From Rubellicoccus peritrichatus (GTDB taxonomy: Bacteria; Verrucomicrobiota; Verrucomicrobiia; Opitutales; Cerasicoccaceae), in NCBI RefSeq assembly GCF_033100135.1, contig NZ_CP136920.1, forward strand, positions 1,240,001 to 1,304,000: a stretch of 64,000 nucleotides of DNA, written 5' to 3'. Positions 44,244-53,943 of this stretch are shown piece after piece. Made by a program: the position numbers and the translations under genes. Position 1 is the first letter of the stretch; each line of letters starts with the position of its first letter. The notes below the pieces were generated by a model, which saw only the letters and a program-made list of their open reading frames with translations, did not search any database and was not told where the DNA came from.

Positions 44244-44319
44244 TCTTATCAAGACCTATATTCTTTGGTATTATTTCTGTCTTCTCACTTTCCCAAAATC
44301 CCCCTAGAACACCACTACC

Positions 44320-45351
44320 TTGAGAATCGCAATAGTTAATGATCTCGCCATTGCCCGCGAAGCTCTGTCCAGGGCTTTAGATGAAGGGGGGTATGAGACT
44401 GCATGGATTGCGATTGATGGCAACGAGGCGGTTACCAAAGCCCATAAGGACCGGGCGGATCTCATTTTGATGGATCTGGTGATGCCAAATCTTGATGGAG
44501 CCGCTGCGACCAAGCAGATCATGAAGTCTGCTTCGTGTCCGATTCTGGTGGTGACCGCATCAGTCGGTGCAAATAGTGAGCTGGTTTACGAGGCGATGGG
44601 CAATGGTGCGCTTGATGCAACCACAACCCCTCATGTGGGGCCGGATGGTATCGTCCATGCTGAAACGCTACTCAAAAAAATCGAGCAAATCGGGTTGATT
44701 ACCGGAAAGTTGAAAGGTGAGCAGGCATCCTGGGTTACGCGGGCGCCATTCGCGGGAAAGTGTCCGACTCATCCACCTTTTCTTGCCATGGGGTCTTCAA
44801 CTGGCGGCCCTCAGGCACTCGCGACGATACTAGGAGCCTTGCCCGCTGACTTTCCTGCAGTCATTGGAATTGTCCAGCATGTCGATACGGAGTTTGCTCC
44901 TGGTCTGGCCGAGTGGCTTGATCAGCGGACGGAGTTAGCTGTTTCCATTGCCCAGCCCAAGCAGCATGCCCGGCCAGGTCATGTTTACCTCGCCGCAGGC
45001 AATGAACATCTACGGGTTGATTCGATCGGGCGTTTCATTTACACGGAAGAGCCGTTAACGGCTATTAACCGCCCGTCGATTGACATCCTGTTCAAGAGCC
45101 TGGCCTATGCCTATCCCAGACCTGGATGCGCCGTTTTGCTCACTGGCATGGGCCGGGATGGGGCGGAAGGGCTAAAAGCGATGCGTGACAGTGGCTGGCA
45201 TACATTGGCTCAGGACAAGGCCAGTTCTATCGTCTACGGCATGCCCAAAGCTGCAGTTCAAGCGGATGCCGTGATTGAAGTGCTGCCTTTGAAGAAAATT
45301 GCCAAAGCAATTCGTTCATTTTTCATCTCAATTGAGGAAGAGACGGCTTAG
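44320..45351 (+). CDS. cheB: Protein-glutamate methylesterase/deamidase CheB
   Basis: The 343-residue protein starts with TTG. The receiver domain (1-120) has Asp52 in MDLVMP; the acidic pair at the start reads N7-D8 instead of DD. The methylesterase domain (about 155-340) carries GSSTGG (Ser160), QHVD (His187) and GMGRDGAEG (Asp280), the complete catalytic triad. CheB removes methyl groups from chemoreceptors. No cheA, cheR or receptor gene lies nearby, so it is an orphan or part of a dispersed pathway. Confidence 0.9.
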   Translation: MRIAIVNDLAIAREALSRALDEGGYETAWIAIDGNEAVTKAHKDRADLILMDLVMPNLDGAAATKQIMKSASCPILVVTASVGANSELVYEAMGNGALDATTTPHVGPDGIVHAETLLKKIEQIGLITGKLKGEQASWVTRAPFAGKCPTHPPFLAMGSSTGGPQALATILGALPADFPAVIGIVQHVDTEFAPGLAEWLDQRTELAVSIAQPKQHARPGHVYLAAGNEHLRVDSIGRFIYTEEPLTAINRPSIDILFKSLAYAYPRPGCAVLLTGMGRDGAEGLKAMRDSGWHTLAQDKASSIVYGMPKAAVQADAVIEVLPLKKIAKAIRSFFISIEEETA

Positions 45352-45442
45352 GCTGAGCCAACTCGCCCCTCAAAAAATGCTTAACAATGCGTGGGCTGTG
45401 ACCCTCTAAGCGCGAGGGGCGACAATTGAAGGGTGATTTCTC

Positions 45443-46153
45443 TTAGGCAAAGTCGCTGAAGAGTTCTTCCAGGGCACGATCATGGGTGGCATCGTAATCG
45501 AACACTGTGCTCAACGGGTTCCAGCCGACTCCATCCAGATAAAGGCAGTAATTACGAAAACGGACAGACTCGGGGGTTACACCGGAGTCGTCATTCAAGA
45601 GCGGAGTTCCTTCCGAAAGTAGGTGTGACCCTTTGGCCATGCTGATGAGGCCGAATAAAATGCAGACATCCTCCGGGCTGCCCTCGGGCAGGTCACCACT
45701 TTCGCGTGCCTGAGCCAGTATCTGATAAGGGGCGGACATACACTTCTCAGTCGCGGCGAAATAGGCTTCGTGGTTTTTGGGATTGGCCTTTTCCCAGATC
45801 GAATGGGTGCGTGCCAGTTGCATGACGCTGAAACCATGTGGCATTGCTTTGGCCAGGACTTCATCGGCGACACCAACGGCGCACATACGCTCGCGGGCGC
45901 TGCCGTCGAAGGATAGAGTGCGTGAAAATAAATCGGCCCGCATTTCACAGTGGCGGACTGCGACGCCCAGGATCAGGTCTTCCTTATTCTGGAAATGATT
46001 ATAGATCGTCGCTTTGGAATAATCGATACGCTCGGCCAGGGTATCCAGATTCAAACCAAGGTAACCACCTTCGCGCAGCATGATATCGGCCTCAGTCAGG
46101 ATGAGGTCGGTTCGCTGCTGCCAGGCGCGTTGTTTTCTTTCGGAGATGCTCAA
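45443..46153 (-). CDS. TetR-family regulator divergent from an RND efflux operon
   Basis: The 236-residue protein starts with TTG at 46153; no nearer ATG would keep the DNA-binding domain. The HTH (about 17-60) reads ILTEADIMLREGGYLGLNLDTLAERIDYSKATIYNHFQNKEDLI. The ligand domain is longer than average (to 236) and unrecognised. Placement 170 bp from the divergent efflux genes indicates it represses them. The inducer is unknown. Confidence 0.85.
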   Translation of the reverse strand: MSISERKQRAWQQRTDLILTEADIMLREGGYLGLNLDTLAERIDYSKATIYNHFQNKEDLILGVAVRHCEMRADLFSRTLSFDGSARERMCAVGVADEVLAKAMPHGFSVMQLARTHSIWEKANPKNHEAYFAATEKCMSAPYQILAQARESGDLPEGSPEDVCILFGLISMAKGSHLLSEGTPLLNDDSGVTPESVRFRNYCLYLDGVGWNPLSTVFDYDATHDRALEELFSDFA

Positions 46154-46323
46154 GGGTAAATTTATGTCTGTTTTATAAGAGTTTCCTTGCAGTTTACAAT
46201 AAGGTCAACCCTGCCATTGGGAAAGCAAAGATTCTCTTTTTATTCCAAGTAATATGGAGAAAAGTTGAAAGGATTTCAAGTCCGGTTTGACAAATAGAAA
46301 AAAAGTGACTCAAAGTTATAAAA

Positions 46324-47418
46324 GTGAAAACGACTACCACACTTTACTCTCTGATTGCCGTTTTTCTCCTTGGTGGATGCGGTAAGGAAGAGCCATCGGC
46401 TGAGCGGCGTGTGCTCAAGGTCGAAACCGTCGAAGTCGTTCCACAGACTGGCTACGAGCGTGAAGCTCGCTTTCTGGGAATGGTAGAATCGGTTCAGACC
46501 AGCGCCCTTGCCTTTGAATTGAGCGGGACTGTTGAGGCCATTCTCGTTAATGAAGGCGATACAGTAAAGGCGGGCCAGGAAATCGCACACCTCGACACTT
46601 CACGTCTTGAAGCTCGTGAGAAAGCCCAAAAGGCTGCAGTCAAGGAGGCCGAAGCGACGCTCAAACTCGCCGAGATTACGATGAGTCGCCAACAAAAGCT
46701 GGTTTTTGCTGATGCGAGTTCGGAACAGGAACTGGATGAGGCAAGGCAAAGCCGCGATGTCGCCGAGGCAGCAGTTTCCCGGTTGGAAGCAGAGCTGGAG
46801 TCGACCGAAGTTGACCTCAGGAAATCCATCCTCCTGGCCCCCTATGATGCAGCCGTTGCTCGCAGGTATGTCGATGTAGGGGCGAGCATTTCGCCGACAC
46901 AGTCGATTGTTGAGCTTTTGGAAAACGACATTCCCGAGATCCGGGTTGGGGTGAGTCCGCAGGCGGCAAATGAAATCCGCCTTGGGGATCAATTAACCTT
47001 GTCGCTGCCGGGGCGTGAAAAATTAAGTGAGCCCGCAAAGGTAATTCGCATTTTACCTCAGCGTGATGCGTCAATCAGAACGGTGGACATCATTTTGCAA
47101 CCAGTGAAGGCTTCGTTTGAATTGCGTCCCGGCGACACAGTCGAAGTTGTGATTCCCCAGCGGATTGAAGCTTCGGGTTTTTGGATTCCACGAAGTGCTT
47201 TGACCGAAAGTGTGCGCGGACTTTGGGCGGTGTTTGCTGTTGTTCATTCAAAGCAGGCGGCGGATCACCCGATGTTGGATCGTCGCTCGGTCGAAGTGAT
47301 TCACTTTGATGAAAACCGGGCTTATGTGGATGGGCCACTACAACCCGGTCAGCTCGTGGTCGCGAGTGGGCTGCATGCCTTGTCGCCCGGACAGCATGTT
47401 GAAACAGTAAGCAACTGA
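46324..47418 (+). CDS. RND efflux periplasmic adaptor (membrane fusion) lipoprotein
   Basis: The 364-residue protein starts with GTG. The signal ends in a lipobox LGGC (Cys19). A lipoyl/barrel-sandwich half (ALAFELSGTVEAILVNEGDTVKAGQEIAHLD, about 59-89) and a coiled-coil hairpin (about 95-160) are followed by a second lipoyl half (ILLAPYDAAVARRYVDVGASIS) and the beta-barrel. It links the inner-membrane pump to an outer-membrane channel, which is not encoded here. The pump gene begins 10 bp after its stop. Confidence 0.9.
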   Translation: MKTTTTLYSLIAVFLLGGCGKEEPSAERRVLKVETVEVVPQTGYEREARFLGMVESVQTSALAFELSGTVEAILVNEGDTVKAGQEIAHLDTSRLEAREKAQKAAVKEAEATLKLAEITMSRQQKLVFADASSEQELDEARQSRDVAEAAVSRLEAELESTEVDLRKSILLAPYDAAVARRYVDVGASISPTQSIVELLENDIPEIRVGVSPQAANEIRLGDQLTLSLPGREKLSEPAKVIRILPQRDASIRTVDIILQPVKASFELRPGDTVEVVIPQRIEASGFWIPRSALTESVRGLWAVFAVVHSKQAADHPMLDRRSVEVIHFDENRAYVDGPLQPGQLVVASGLHALSPGQHVETVSN

Positions 47419-47427
47419 TCATTGGCC

Positions 47428-50400
47428 ATGACTGCTGGAAAGGACACTCGACCGCATCCACTCGCACGCTTGTTTTATGAGAACCGGCATTTGCTGATTC
47501 TTGTCATGGTTGTCATTGCGGTTGGTGGGATCACGGCACTGCGGACCATGCCGAGGCTCGAAGATCCAGTCATCGTTAATCGCAATCCGCAAATCCTGAC
47601 TTTGTTTCCTGGTGCTTCGGCTGATAGGGTGGAAGCACTCATTAGTGAACCGATTGAGCAGGCCTTGCAGGAGGTTCCCGAAATCAAGTTCGTCAAGTCA
47701 ACGTCATCGAATGATATTTCCGTGGTTGTTATCGAACTCAAGGATGACATCGGTACGCCGCAAAACAAACGCATTTTCTCCGAGATCCGTGACAAGCTGA
47801 ATGATGCAGCCGCCAATTTCCCACCTGGCGCCGAACCACCGTTTTTTGATGACAAGCGAAACGCGGTTGGCTTCACCTTGATCGTTTCATTGGGTTGGGA
47901 GGAAGGTGAGCCGAACATGCGGATCCTCAAGCGCTTGTCGCAAGACCTGGCTGATCGCCTAAGGAGTGTTCCCGGGACGGAAGTGGTTCGTCTTTTCGGC
48001 GATCCCAATGAAGAGATCGCAGTGACGATTGATCCTGCCCATCTGGCCAATCTCGGTTTACAGCCATCGGATGTAACCCGCGCCTTGCAACAAGCAGACA
48101 GCAAGACGCCCGCAGGCACATTGTTCGGAAGTGAAGTCGATTTGCCGATCGAGGTCGTTGGTGAATTGGATACGGTTCAACGTATTACATCAGTTCCTGT
48201 TGCGCAGGATTCCCTGGGGCGTACAGTTCGAGTGGGTGATGTCGCAGAAGTGAGGCGCGATATTCAAACACCTGCATCTGCCATCTCAATGGTTGATGGT
48301 GAGCGTACTGTGCTTGTGGCTGCGCGTGTCGTATCAGACAATTTGGTTGATGTCTGGACAGAGCGTGCTCAGGCCGAAGTAGACGCTTTCAAAGCTGAAG
48401 TGGGCGGCGGTATCAATGTTGAAGTAATTTTTGAGCAGGATCGTTACATCGTTGAGCGTCTACGCTCACTTGGAGAGAACTTGCTGCTCGGCGCCTGTGT
48501 TGTCCTCATCGTGATCCTGCTCTCAATGGGTTTACGTTCTTCGATAATTGTCGGGGCAGCTCTACCATTAACTGCGGCAATGACGCTTTTCATTATCAAC
48601 ATCACGGGTGGCAAGTTGCATCAGATGTCGATCTTCGGAATGATCATTGCCCTTGGTTTATTAATTGATAATGCCATTGTCGTAACCGACGAAGTGCGGA
48701 AGCATCGACGCAATGGGTTATCTCCTCTGAATGCAGCTTCGGCAGCGATCCGTCATTTGTTTTTTCCTTTGTTGTCATCGACTTTGACCACGGTGCTTTC
48801 GTTTATGCCGATTGCTTTGCTCACAGGCGGGGCAGGGGACTTTGTCGGGTCGATTGCTATCAGTGTAATCATTGCAGTGATTTCATCATTTTTCATATCA
48901 ATGACGATAATCGCCTCCTTGGCTGCGATGAGCAAAGTGCCATCCGAAAGCGAACGTGGGCGCTTCGCATGGATTAGAAGCGGACTTTCAGGCAAACACC
49001 TTGCTCAATACTTTGGCAGCTTGCTTGGCTTCTTTTTAAAACATCCGGTCATTGCGATTCTGTTCAATTTGGCACTTCCGCTCCTTGGTGTCATGCTTGC
49101 TGGAACGCTCGGCAGTCAGTTTTTTCCGAGAACGGATCGGGATATGTTCGAGATTGATGTCTGGCTGCCACCTGAGACCTCAATTGACAAAACCAGCCAG
49201 GTGGTGGCGTTTCTGGAAGATCATCTTGAGCAGGACGAAGAGGTGCGCCGAGTCTCATGGTTGATCGGTGGAAGCTATCCGACGGTTTATTATAATTTGA
49301 TCGTCAACTCCGATGAATCTCCTTTCTATGCCCACGGCATTATTACAACGACTGACGCAGATAATACGGACCGTATCGTCAAGGAGTTTCAGGATTGGGC
49401 TGATGAAAATGTTCCGCAGGCACAGATTGTTGCGAGGAAGTTTGCCCAGGGCCCACCTGCTGATGCAGATGTTGAGTTGCGCCTTTATGGACCGAGCATT
49501 CCCCGCCTTCAAGAATTGGGCGAACAGGTGCGTCTCGTTCTGGCCGAACAGCCAGGCATTCTTCACACGCGGATGACGATTCCGCGCGGTCAGCCTAAGC
49601 TTTGGCTTGATGTTTCCGAGGAAGACCTTTCCCTCGCCGGACTTTCTCTAACAGAGTCTGCTGCGCAATTGCAGAGTCAACTCTCAGGCGATGTTGCTGG
49701 TATTGTGATCGAGGGCATTGAAGATCTGCCTATTCGAGTGCGCCGACCGGATGAGCAACGGGCTTCCTTGGCGGATGTTGAATCGATTACATTGTCTGAC
49801 TCAAGCCTGGCCGGAGGCTGGTTGCCTGTGTCTGCAATAGGTGAGTTGGAGCTTCGTCCAAGTGAAAGCAGCATTGACCGCCGAAAAAACGAACGCCTTA
49901 ACAGTGTTTTGGGGTTTGCCCGGACCGGGACTTTACCCATCGATATCACAAACAATGTTATTGCCGAATTGGAAGAAAAGGGCTTTGAGCTGCCCGCCGG
50001 CTATCGTCTGGAGCTTGGCGGCGAATCAGAGAATCAAGGCAACGCAGTCGGGAACCTGAAAACCTTTCTGCCAGTTTTGGTCGTTACGATGGTTGCGGTG
50101 CTGATTCTGTCTTTCAGGAACTTGCGGCTTGCCCTCATCTTATTGGTGGCGGCTCCACTTTCCGTGGGTTATGGTTTACTTGCAACTTGGGCGATGGGTT
50201 TTCCGCTCAGCTTCAACACAATCATTGGTTCGATGGGATTGATGGGATTGGCTTTCAATGACAACATCGTTGTCCTCGCCGCCCTGCATGCTCGGCGCAA
50301 GGAGTGCGCTGCTGACAATCAAGTGATCATTCACGAAGTACTGGATTGCGGTCGTCATTTGATATCAACGACATTGACCACGATCGGCAGCTTTTTGCCG

Positions 50401-50541
50401 TTGTTGTTAATTATCGGCGGTGAATTCTGGCCACCACTGGCGATTGTCCTGGCGGGTGGAGTTGGCGGTGCAACCCTCATTGCTTTCACGCTCACACCGG
50501 TGCTTTATCGGATTACTGTTGCGAAGTTCGAGAAGATTTAG
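47428..50541 (+). CDS. RND-family efflux pump, inner-membrane subunit
   Basis: The 1037-residue protein uses the ATG at 47428 (a TTG two codons earlier is possible). It has the 12-helix AcrB/MexF-like plan. TM1 follows LFYENRHLL; the porter domain has NPQILTLFPGASADRVEALISEPIEQAL; TM4 reads GMIIALGLLIDNAIVVTDEV, where Asn replaces the second Asp of the proton relay DD. The second half repeats the layout, with GLMGLAFNDNIVVLAAL. It exports an unknown compound by proton motive force. It is an operon with the adaptor gene and controlled by the divergent TetR. Confidence 0.92.
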   Translation: MTAGKDTRPHPLARLFYENRHLLILVMVVIAVGGITALRTMPRLEDPVIVNRNPQILTLFPGASADRVEALISEPIEQALQEVPEIKFVKSTSSNDISVVVIELKDDIGTPQNKRIFSEIRDKLNDAAANFPPGAEPPFFDDKRNAVGFTLIVSLGWEEGEPNMRILKRLSQDLADRLRSVPGTEVVRLFGDPNEEIAVTIDPAHLANLGLQPSDVTRALQQADSKTPAGTLFGSEVDLPIEVVGELDTVQRITSVPVAQDSLGRTVRVGDVAEVRRDIQTPASAISMVDGERTVLVAARVVSDNLVDVWTERAQAEVDAFKAEVGGGINVEVIFEQDRYIVERLRSLGENLLLGACVVLIVILLSMGLRSSIIVGAALPLTAAMTLFIINITGGKLHQMSIFGMIIALGLLIDNAIVVTDEVRKHRRNGLSPLNAASAAIRHLFFPLLSSTLTTVLSFMPIALLTGGAGDFVGSIAISVIIAVISSFFISMTIIASLAAMSKVPSESERGRFAWIRSGLSGKHLAQYFGSLLGFFLKHPVIAILFNLALPLLGVMLAGTLGSQFFPRTDRDMFEIDVWLPPETSIDKTSQVVAFLEDHLEQDEEVRRVSWLIGGSYPTVYYNLIVNSDESPFYAHGIITTTDADNTDRIVKEFQDWADENVPQAQIVARKFAQGPPADADVELRLYGPSIPRLQELGEQVRLVLAEQPGILHTRMTIPRGQPKLWLDVSEEDLSLAGLSLTESAAQLQSQLSGDVAGIVIEGIEDLPIRVRRPDEQRASLADVESITLSDSSLAGGWLPVSAIGELELRPSESSIDRRKNERLNSVLGFARTGTLPIDITNNVIAELEEKGFELPAGYRLELGGESENQGNAVGNLKTFLPVLVVTMVAVLILSFRNLRLALILLVAAPLSVGYGLLATWAMGFPLSFNTIIGSMGLMGLAFNDNIVVLAALHARRKECAADNQVIIHEVLDCGRHLISTTLTTIGSFLPLLLIIGGEFWPPLAIVLAGGVGGATLIAFTLTPVLYRITVAKFEKI

Positions 50542-50610
50542 CGAACGATGCAGAGGTTTTAGGATGATAGTTTTGACTTTTTCTGGTTCAAAATTAAACA
50601 GGATTGATTG

Positions 50611-51933
50611 ATGCCTGATGGACCTAAATTAACAGCCCTCGAAAAATTGAATGCCCTGCGATCGGGAGAGGTAAATCTTATCACTTATCTTGAATCGATT
50701 TGCGATTTGATTGAAGAAAAGGAGCCTAGCATTCATGCGTTTGTTGATGGTACCTATGATCGGGCTCGAATTCTTTCTGATGCAGAAGCTTTACTCGCTC
50801 GCTTTCCTGATCGGGAGAGGCGCCCATCACTCTTCGGGCTTGCGCTGGGGGTTAAGGATCTGATTCGAGTTGATGGCATTCCGACACGCTGTGGTTCGAA
50901 GTTACCTCCTGAATTGTTTGATGGCAAAGAAGCTGATTGCGTTACGCGCCTGATCGATGCAGGTGCGATTGTAATGGGCAAAACCATCACGCCGGAGTTC
51001 GGGACTCGTGCTCCGGTGCCTACCTGTAATCCGTATAATCTTGCACATACTTCGGGTGGTTCCAGTGCTGGTTCGGCAGCGGGCGTTGCCAGTGGTTTTT
51101 TTCCAGTAGCATTTGGCACTCAGACTGTTGGCTCTATTATTCGTCCGTCGGCATATTGCGGCGTAGTTGGGTTCAAGCCGTCGTTGCCGCGTATCCCAAT
51201 GAGCGGCGTCATTCCTTTTGCTCCGATTTGCGATCATGCCGGAGTCATTTGCCACGACATATCAATTCTCCCTGAAATCGCATCCGTCTTTTTGGATGAC
51301 TGGCAACTTGTTGATCCACCTAAGATTGAATCTCTTACAATAGGAATCTTCGAAGGGCCTTATATGGAAATGGCTTCAGAGAATGAGAGAGCTTTCTTTC
51401 AGTCCGCCGCACGTCATATCGAGTCACTGGGTGTGGCCTTGAAGCAGAGTCGACAATGGGAAAACATTGGTGATTTGAATCTATTACACCGCCGCATGGC
51501 TTTTGCTGGAATTGCCAGATCACATGCCGATTGGTACCGCGAATACGGAAATGTTTATTCTCCCCAGGCCATTAAGGTAATCGAAATTGGCCGTGCTGTT
51601 CCTGATGAGGAATATGGAGCTCTTTGTGCGGCAACGATAGATAATCGTACCGCGATTGAGCAGGTAATGGACGACCTTGAAATTGATTGCTGGATGACTC
51701 CGGCAACGCCTGACCATGCGCCTCACGGACATCAGTCAACAGGTGAGGCATCGATGAATATGATTTGGACGAATACCGGCATGCCGGTTATCACGATCCC
51801 CTATGTCTTTGATCAATTAGGTTTGCCTCATGGCCTTCAGCTTGTTGGCCGTTTGGGACAGGATGAAGCCCTCGTAGAGATTGCCAAGCTGATTGCTGGA
51901 ATGTTCCCGTCCATTGATGGCAAAGAGATGTAG
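50611..51933 (+). CDS. Amidase-signature-family hydrolase
   Basis: The 440-residue protein uses the ATG at 50611. The catalytic triad of the family is visible: Lys in LGVKDLI, cis-Ser in SGGSSAGSAAGVASG and the nucleophile Ser in GTQTVGSIIRPSAYCG. A C-terminal segment MIWTNTGMPVITIPY is typical. GatA-specific features are not evident and gatB/gatC are absent, so a catabolic or detoxifying amidase is more likely. The substrate is unknown. Confidence 0.88.
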   Translation: MPDGPKLTALEKLNALRSGEVNLITYLESICDLIEEKEPSIHAFVDGTYDRARILSDAEALLARFPDRERRPSLFGLALGVKDLIRVDGIPTRCGSKLPPELFDGKEADCVTRLIDAGAIVMGKTITPEFGTRAPVPTCNPYNLAHTSGGSSAGSAAGVASGFFPVAFGTQTVGSIIRPSAYCGVVGFKPSLPRIPMSGVIPFAPICDHAGVICHDISILPEIASVFLDDWQLVDPPKIESLTIGIFEGPYMEMASENERAFFQSAARHIESLGVALKQSRQWENIGDLNLLHRRMAFAGIARSHADWYREYGNVYSPQAIKVIEIGRAVPDEEYGALCAATIDNRTAIEQVMDDLEIDCWMTPATPDHAPHGHQSTGEASMNMIWTNTGMPVITIPYVFDQLGLPHGLQLVGRLGQDEALVEIAKLIAGMFPSIDGKEM

Positions 51934-51998
51934 AACCATTCACTCTGCAGTTTCCGCGCTCTATAATTCGTATCCTGAAAATGCGGTCTAGTTATCGT

Positions 51999-52883
51999 TC
52001 AATTCAGCTCCTGCATTTGGAGTGAGACTTGCATCGTTGATGCCACTTGCTCATCGTGAAAGTATTTACCCTGAATTGGATTAACCCACTCAGCTCGATT
52101 GGATACCGCTGCGGTCAAATAGTAATGATTGGTTAAAATTCCATTGGTTGGGTCGAAGCCGAGCCAACCGGCCCCGGGCAAAAAGACTTCCGCCCATGCA
52201 TGCATGGCGTTGTTGTTTCCAACAAATGCCTGAGCATCATCTCCGCTCGGTGGAACGTAAAGATAGCCGCTTGCAAAGCGCGCTGCGATTCCGAGTTGAC
52301 GGCAAACAGATATGAAAAGTTGCGCCATGTCACGGCATGATCCGCTGCGAAGTTCCAGGGTTTGAGCTGTAGATTGAATGCCTTCATCATCGCGAACGAC
52401 ATAACTGATGTCGCGTTTTATTGCTTGGTTGATGTCGAGGAGCCAGCCGACAATATCAGTGGATTGATTGGGCTCTTTCACTGCCATGTAAAACCAGTCC
52501 AGTGCTTTACCTGATCCTGCCGGAACGGCATCGTTGAGATATGGTGCCAGAGCACTGCGTTCGCGCTCATCGTATTTAAAGGGGTAGCCGGTAGCACGCG
52601 GGTCGAGAATGAAATTGAATGGATTATCTTCATCGACCGTGAAGACCACTGTGTTCCGGAATATCAATTTGTCCGTTTGATCGAGTCCGAAGTTTGCCAC
52701 AGCGACAACGTTGCTGAAAGCATCATGTATCCAGCGTATTTTTCCGGCCGGTTCGCTTTCAAATTGAAATGATTCAACACGTAGCGTTTTGCTTTCCCGC
52801 GGCCTTAAATAAAGATGGTGATCCCCAAAGCTAACCGGCTTTTCGTAATGATATTCAGTTCGGTGATCAACAGATAGTCGCAT
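51999..52883 (-). CDS. Transglutaminase-like cysteine protease-fold protein (second of a pair)
   Basis: The ATG at 52883 (MRLSVDHRTEYHYEKPV) gives 294 residues; a longer frame from 52979 would overlap the upstream gene. It has the N-terminal beta domain seen in bacterial transglutaminase-like proteins. The catalytic Cys is in SGSCRDMAQLF, His in MHAWAEVFLP and Asp in GFDPTNG. Such proteins probably act on peptides or amides; the substrate is unknown. It is the downstream partner of a similar gene, 55 bp away. Confidence 0.85.
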   Translation of the reverse strand: MRLSVDHRTEYHYEKPVSFGDHHLYLRPRESKTLRVESFQFESEPAGKIRWIHDAFSNVVAVANFGLDQTDKLIFRNTVVFTVDEDNPFNFILDPRATGYPFKYDERERSALAPYLNDAVPAGSGKALDWFYMAVKEPNQSTDIVGWLLDINQAIKRDISYVVRDDEGIQSTAQTLELRSGSCRDMAQLFISVCRQLGIAARFASGYLYVPPSGDDAQAFVGNNNAMHAWAEVFLPGAGWLGFDPTNGILTNHYYLTAAVSNRAEWVNPIQGKYFHDEQVASTMQVSLQMQELN

Positions 52884-52938
52884 GATACTTGTGGTGATTT
52901 TATCGAAAGCAGCATTCCTGCCTATTGCAGCCAGGAAG

Positions 52939-53859
52939 TCATTTTGTTGTGACGGTTTGTATGTCGTCAACTGAGTCATGGAATTTATCTTCAGCGCGCT
53001 TCATGCGCTCAAGTGAGACCATGACTTGTAGCCGCTGGTCCTGAGCACCTTTAAAGGTTCCTCGCATCGGGGCAACATCATCATAGTCACGCCCGGTGGC
53101 GACTTTGACATGTCGTTCACCAACAATCTGGTTGTTCGTTGGATCAAAGCCAATCCAGTGTTCGCCAGGTAAGTAAACTTCGACCCAGGCATGACTGGCT
53201 GCGGCACCGATCAGTGCGTTGTCTGACTTTTCGGGATCGAAGGCTTCTATGTATCCGCTGACATAGCGCGCCGCCAAGCCGTTGGATCGCAGGATCGCCA
53301 GCATCAGATGAGCGAAGTCCTGGCACACACCTTTACGCGTTTCCAGCACTTTTGGTAAGGGTGTGCTGATGTCGGTTGCACCAGGTGTGTAGGAAAAGTT
53401 TTTATAGATCCATGTATTCAGGCGCAGTAAGCACTCTCCGATATCGTCGGCTTCTTTGAAAAACGGTTTGTTGTTCTTTAGGTCGAGTCCCGTCAGCGGA
53501 ACTTTTGCAGTTGGTTGGCGGAATTCGAAAAGCTGGTACAATTGGCCATTTAGAATCTGGCGGGCGTCACCCAGGGGTGTTTCAAGGACAGCATCAAGAT
53601 TTGGCCCGGGGTGCGTCTCCACCACGGCGACAGAACTAACGGACAATTCGCTATGTCGGTAGGGTATGGAAAAAAATTCAACTTTGTTTCCGAAATAGTC
53701 CTCATAGTGATCAACAGGTGTCCAGGGATCTATTTTCAGTTCCCGTTCCAGCACCTTCTGCTCGGGGGTATCCTGTGGCCAAATGCGCAACTCCGCAAAA
53801 GATTCAGAAGCGGGTTGACTATATTTATACTGGGTCGTGTGTGTTACCGTAAAGCGCAC
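52939..53859 (-). CDS. Transglutaminase-like protein (first of a pair)
   Basis: The 306-residue protein starts with GTG. It opens MRFTVTHTTQYKYSQPASESFAELRIWP, the conserved N-terminal beta domain, then KGVCQDFAHLM (Cys), SHAWVEVYLP (His) and GFDPTNN (Asp). Cys, His and Asp are all present. In other bacteria such pairs sit with alpha-E and ATP-grasp genes, which are missing here. Confidence 0.87.
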   Translation of the reverse strand: MRFTVTHTTQYKYSQPASESFAELRIWPQDTPEQKVLERELKIDPWTPVDHYEDYFGNKVEFFSIPYRHSELSVSSVAVVETHPGPNLDAVLETPLGDARQILNGQLYQLFEFRQPTAKVPLTGLDLKNNKPFFKEADDIGECLLRLNTWIYKNFSYTPGATDISTPLPKVLETRKGVCQDFAHLMLAILRSNGLAARYVSGYIEAFDPEKSDNALIGAAASHAWVEVYLPGEHWIGFDPTNNQIVGERHVKVATGRDYDDVAPMRGTFKGAQDQRLQVMVSLERMKRAEDKFHDSVDDIQTVTTK

Positions 53860-53943
53860 AGTGAGCCAGAATCGTCATAGATGAGGCGAGCCTCGTCAAG
53901 TCTGGTGAAAAGATAGCGCCGCAAGATTACTTTTAGGGCCTTT

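Noticed and set aside
45363-45422. TCGCCCCTC/GAGGGGCGA arms between cheB and tetR
   Set aside because: A 42-bp loop and no T tract; possible structure but too weak to call a terminator.
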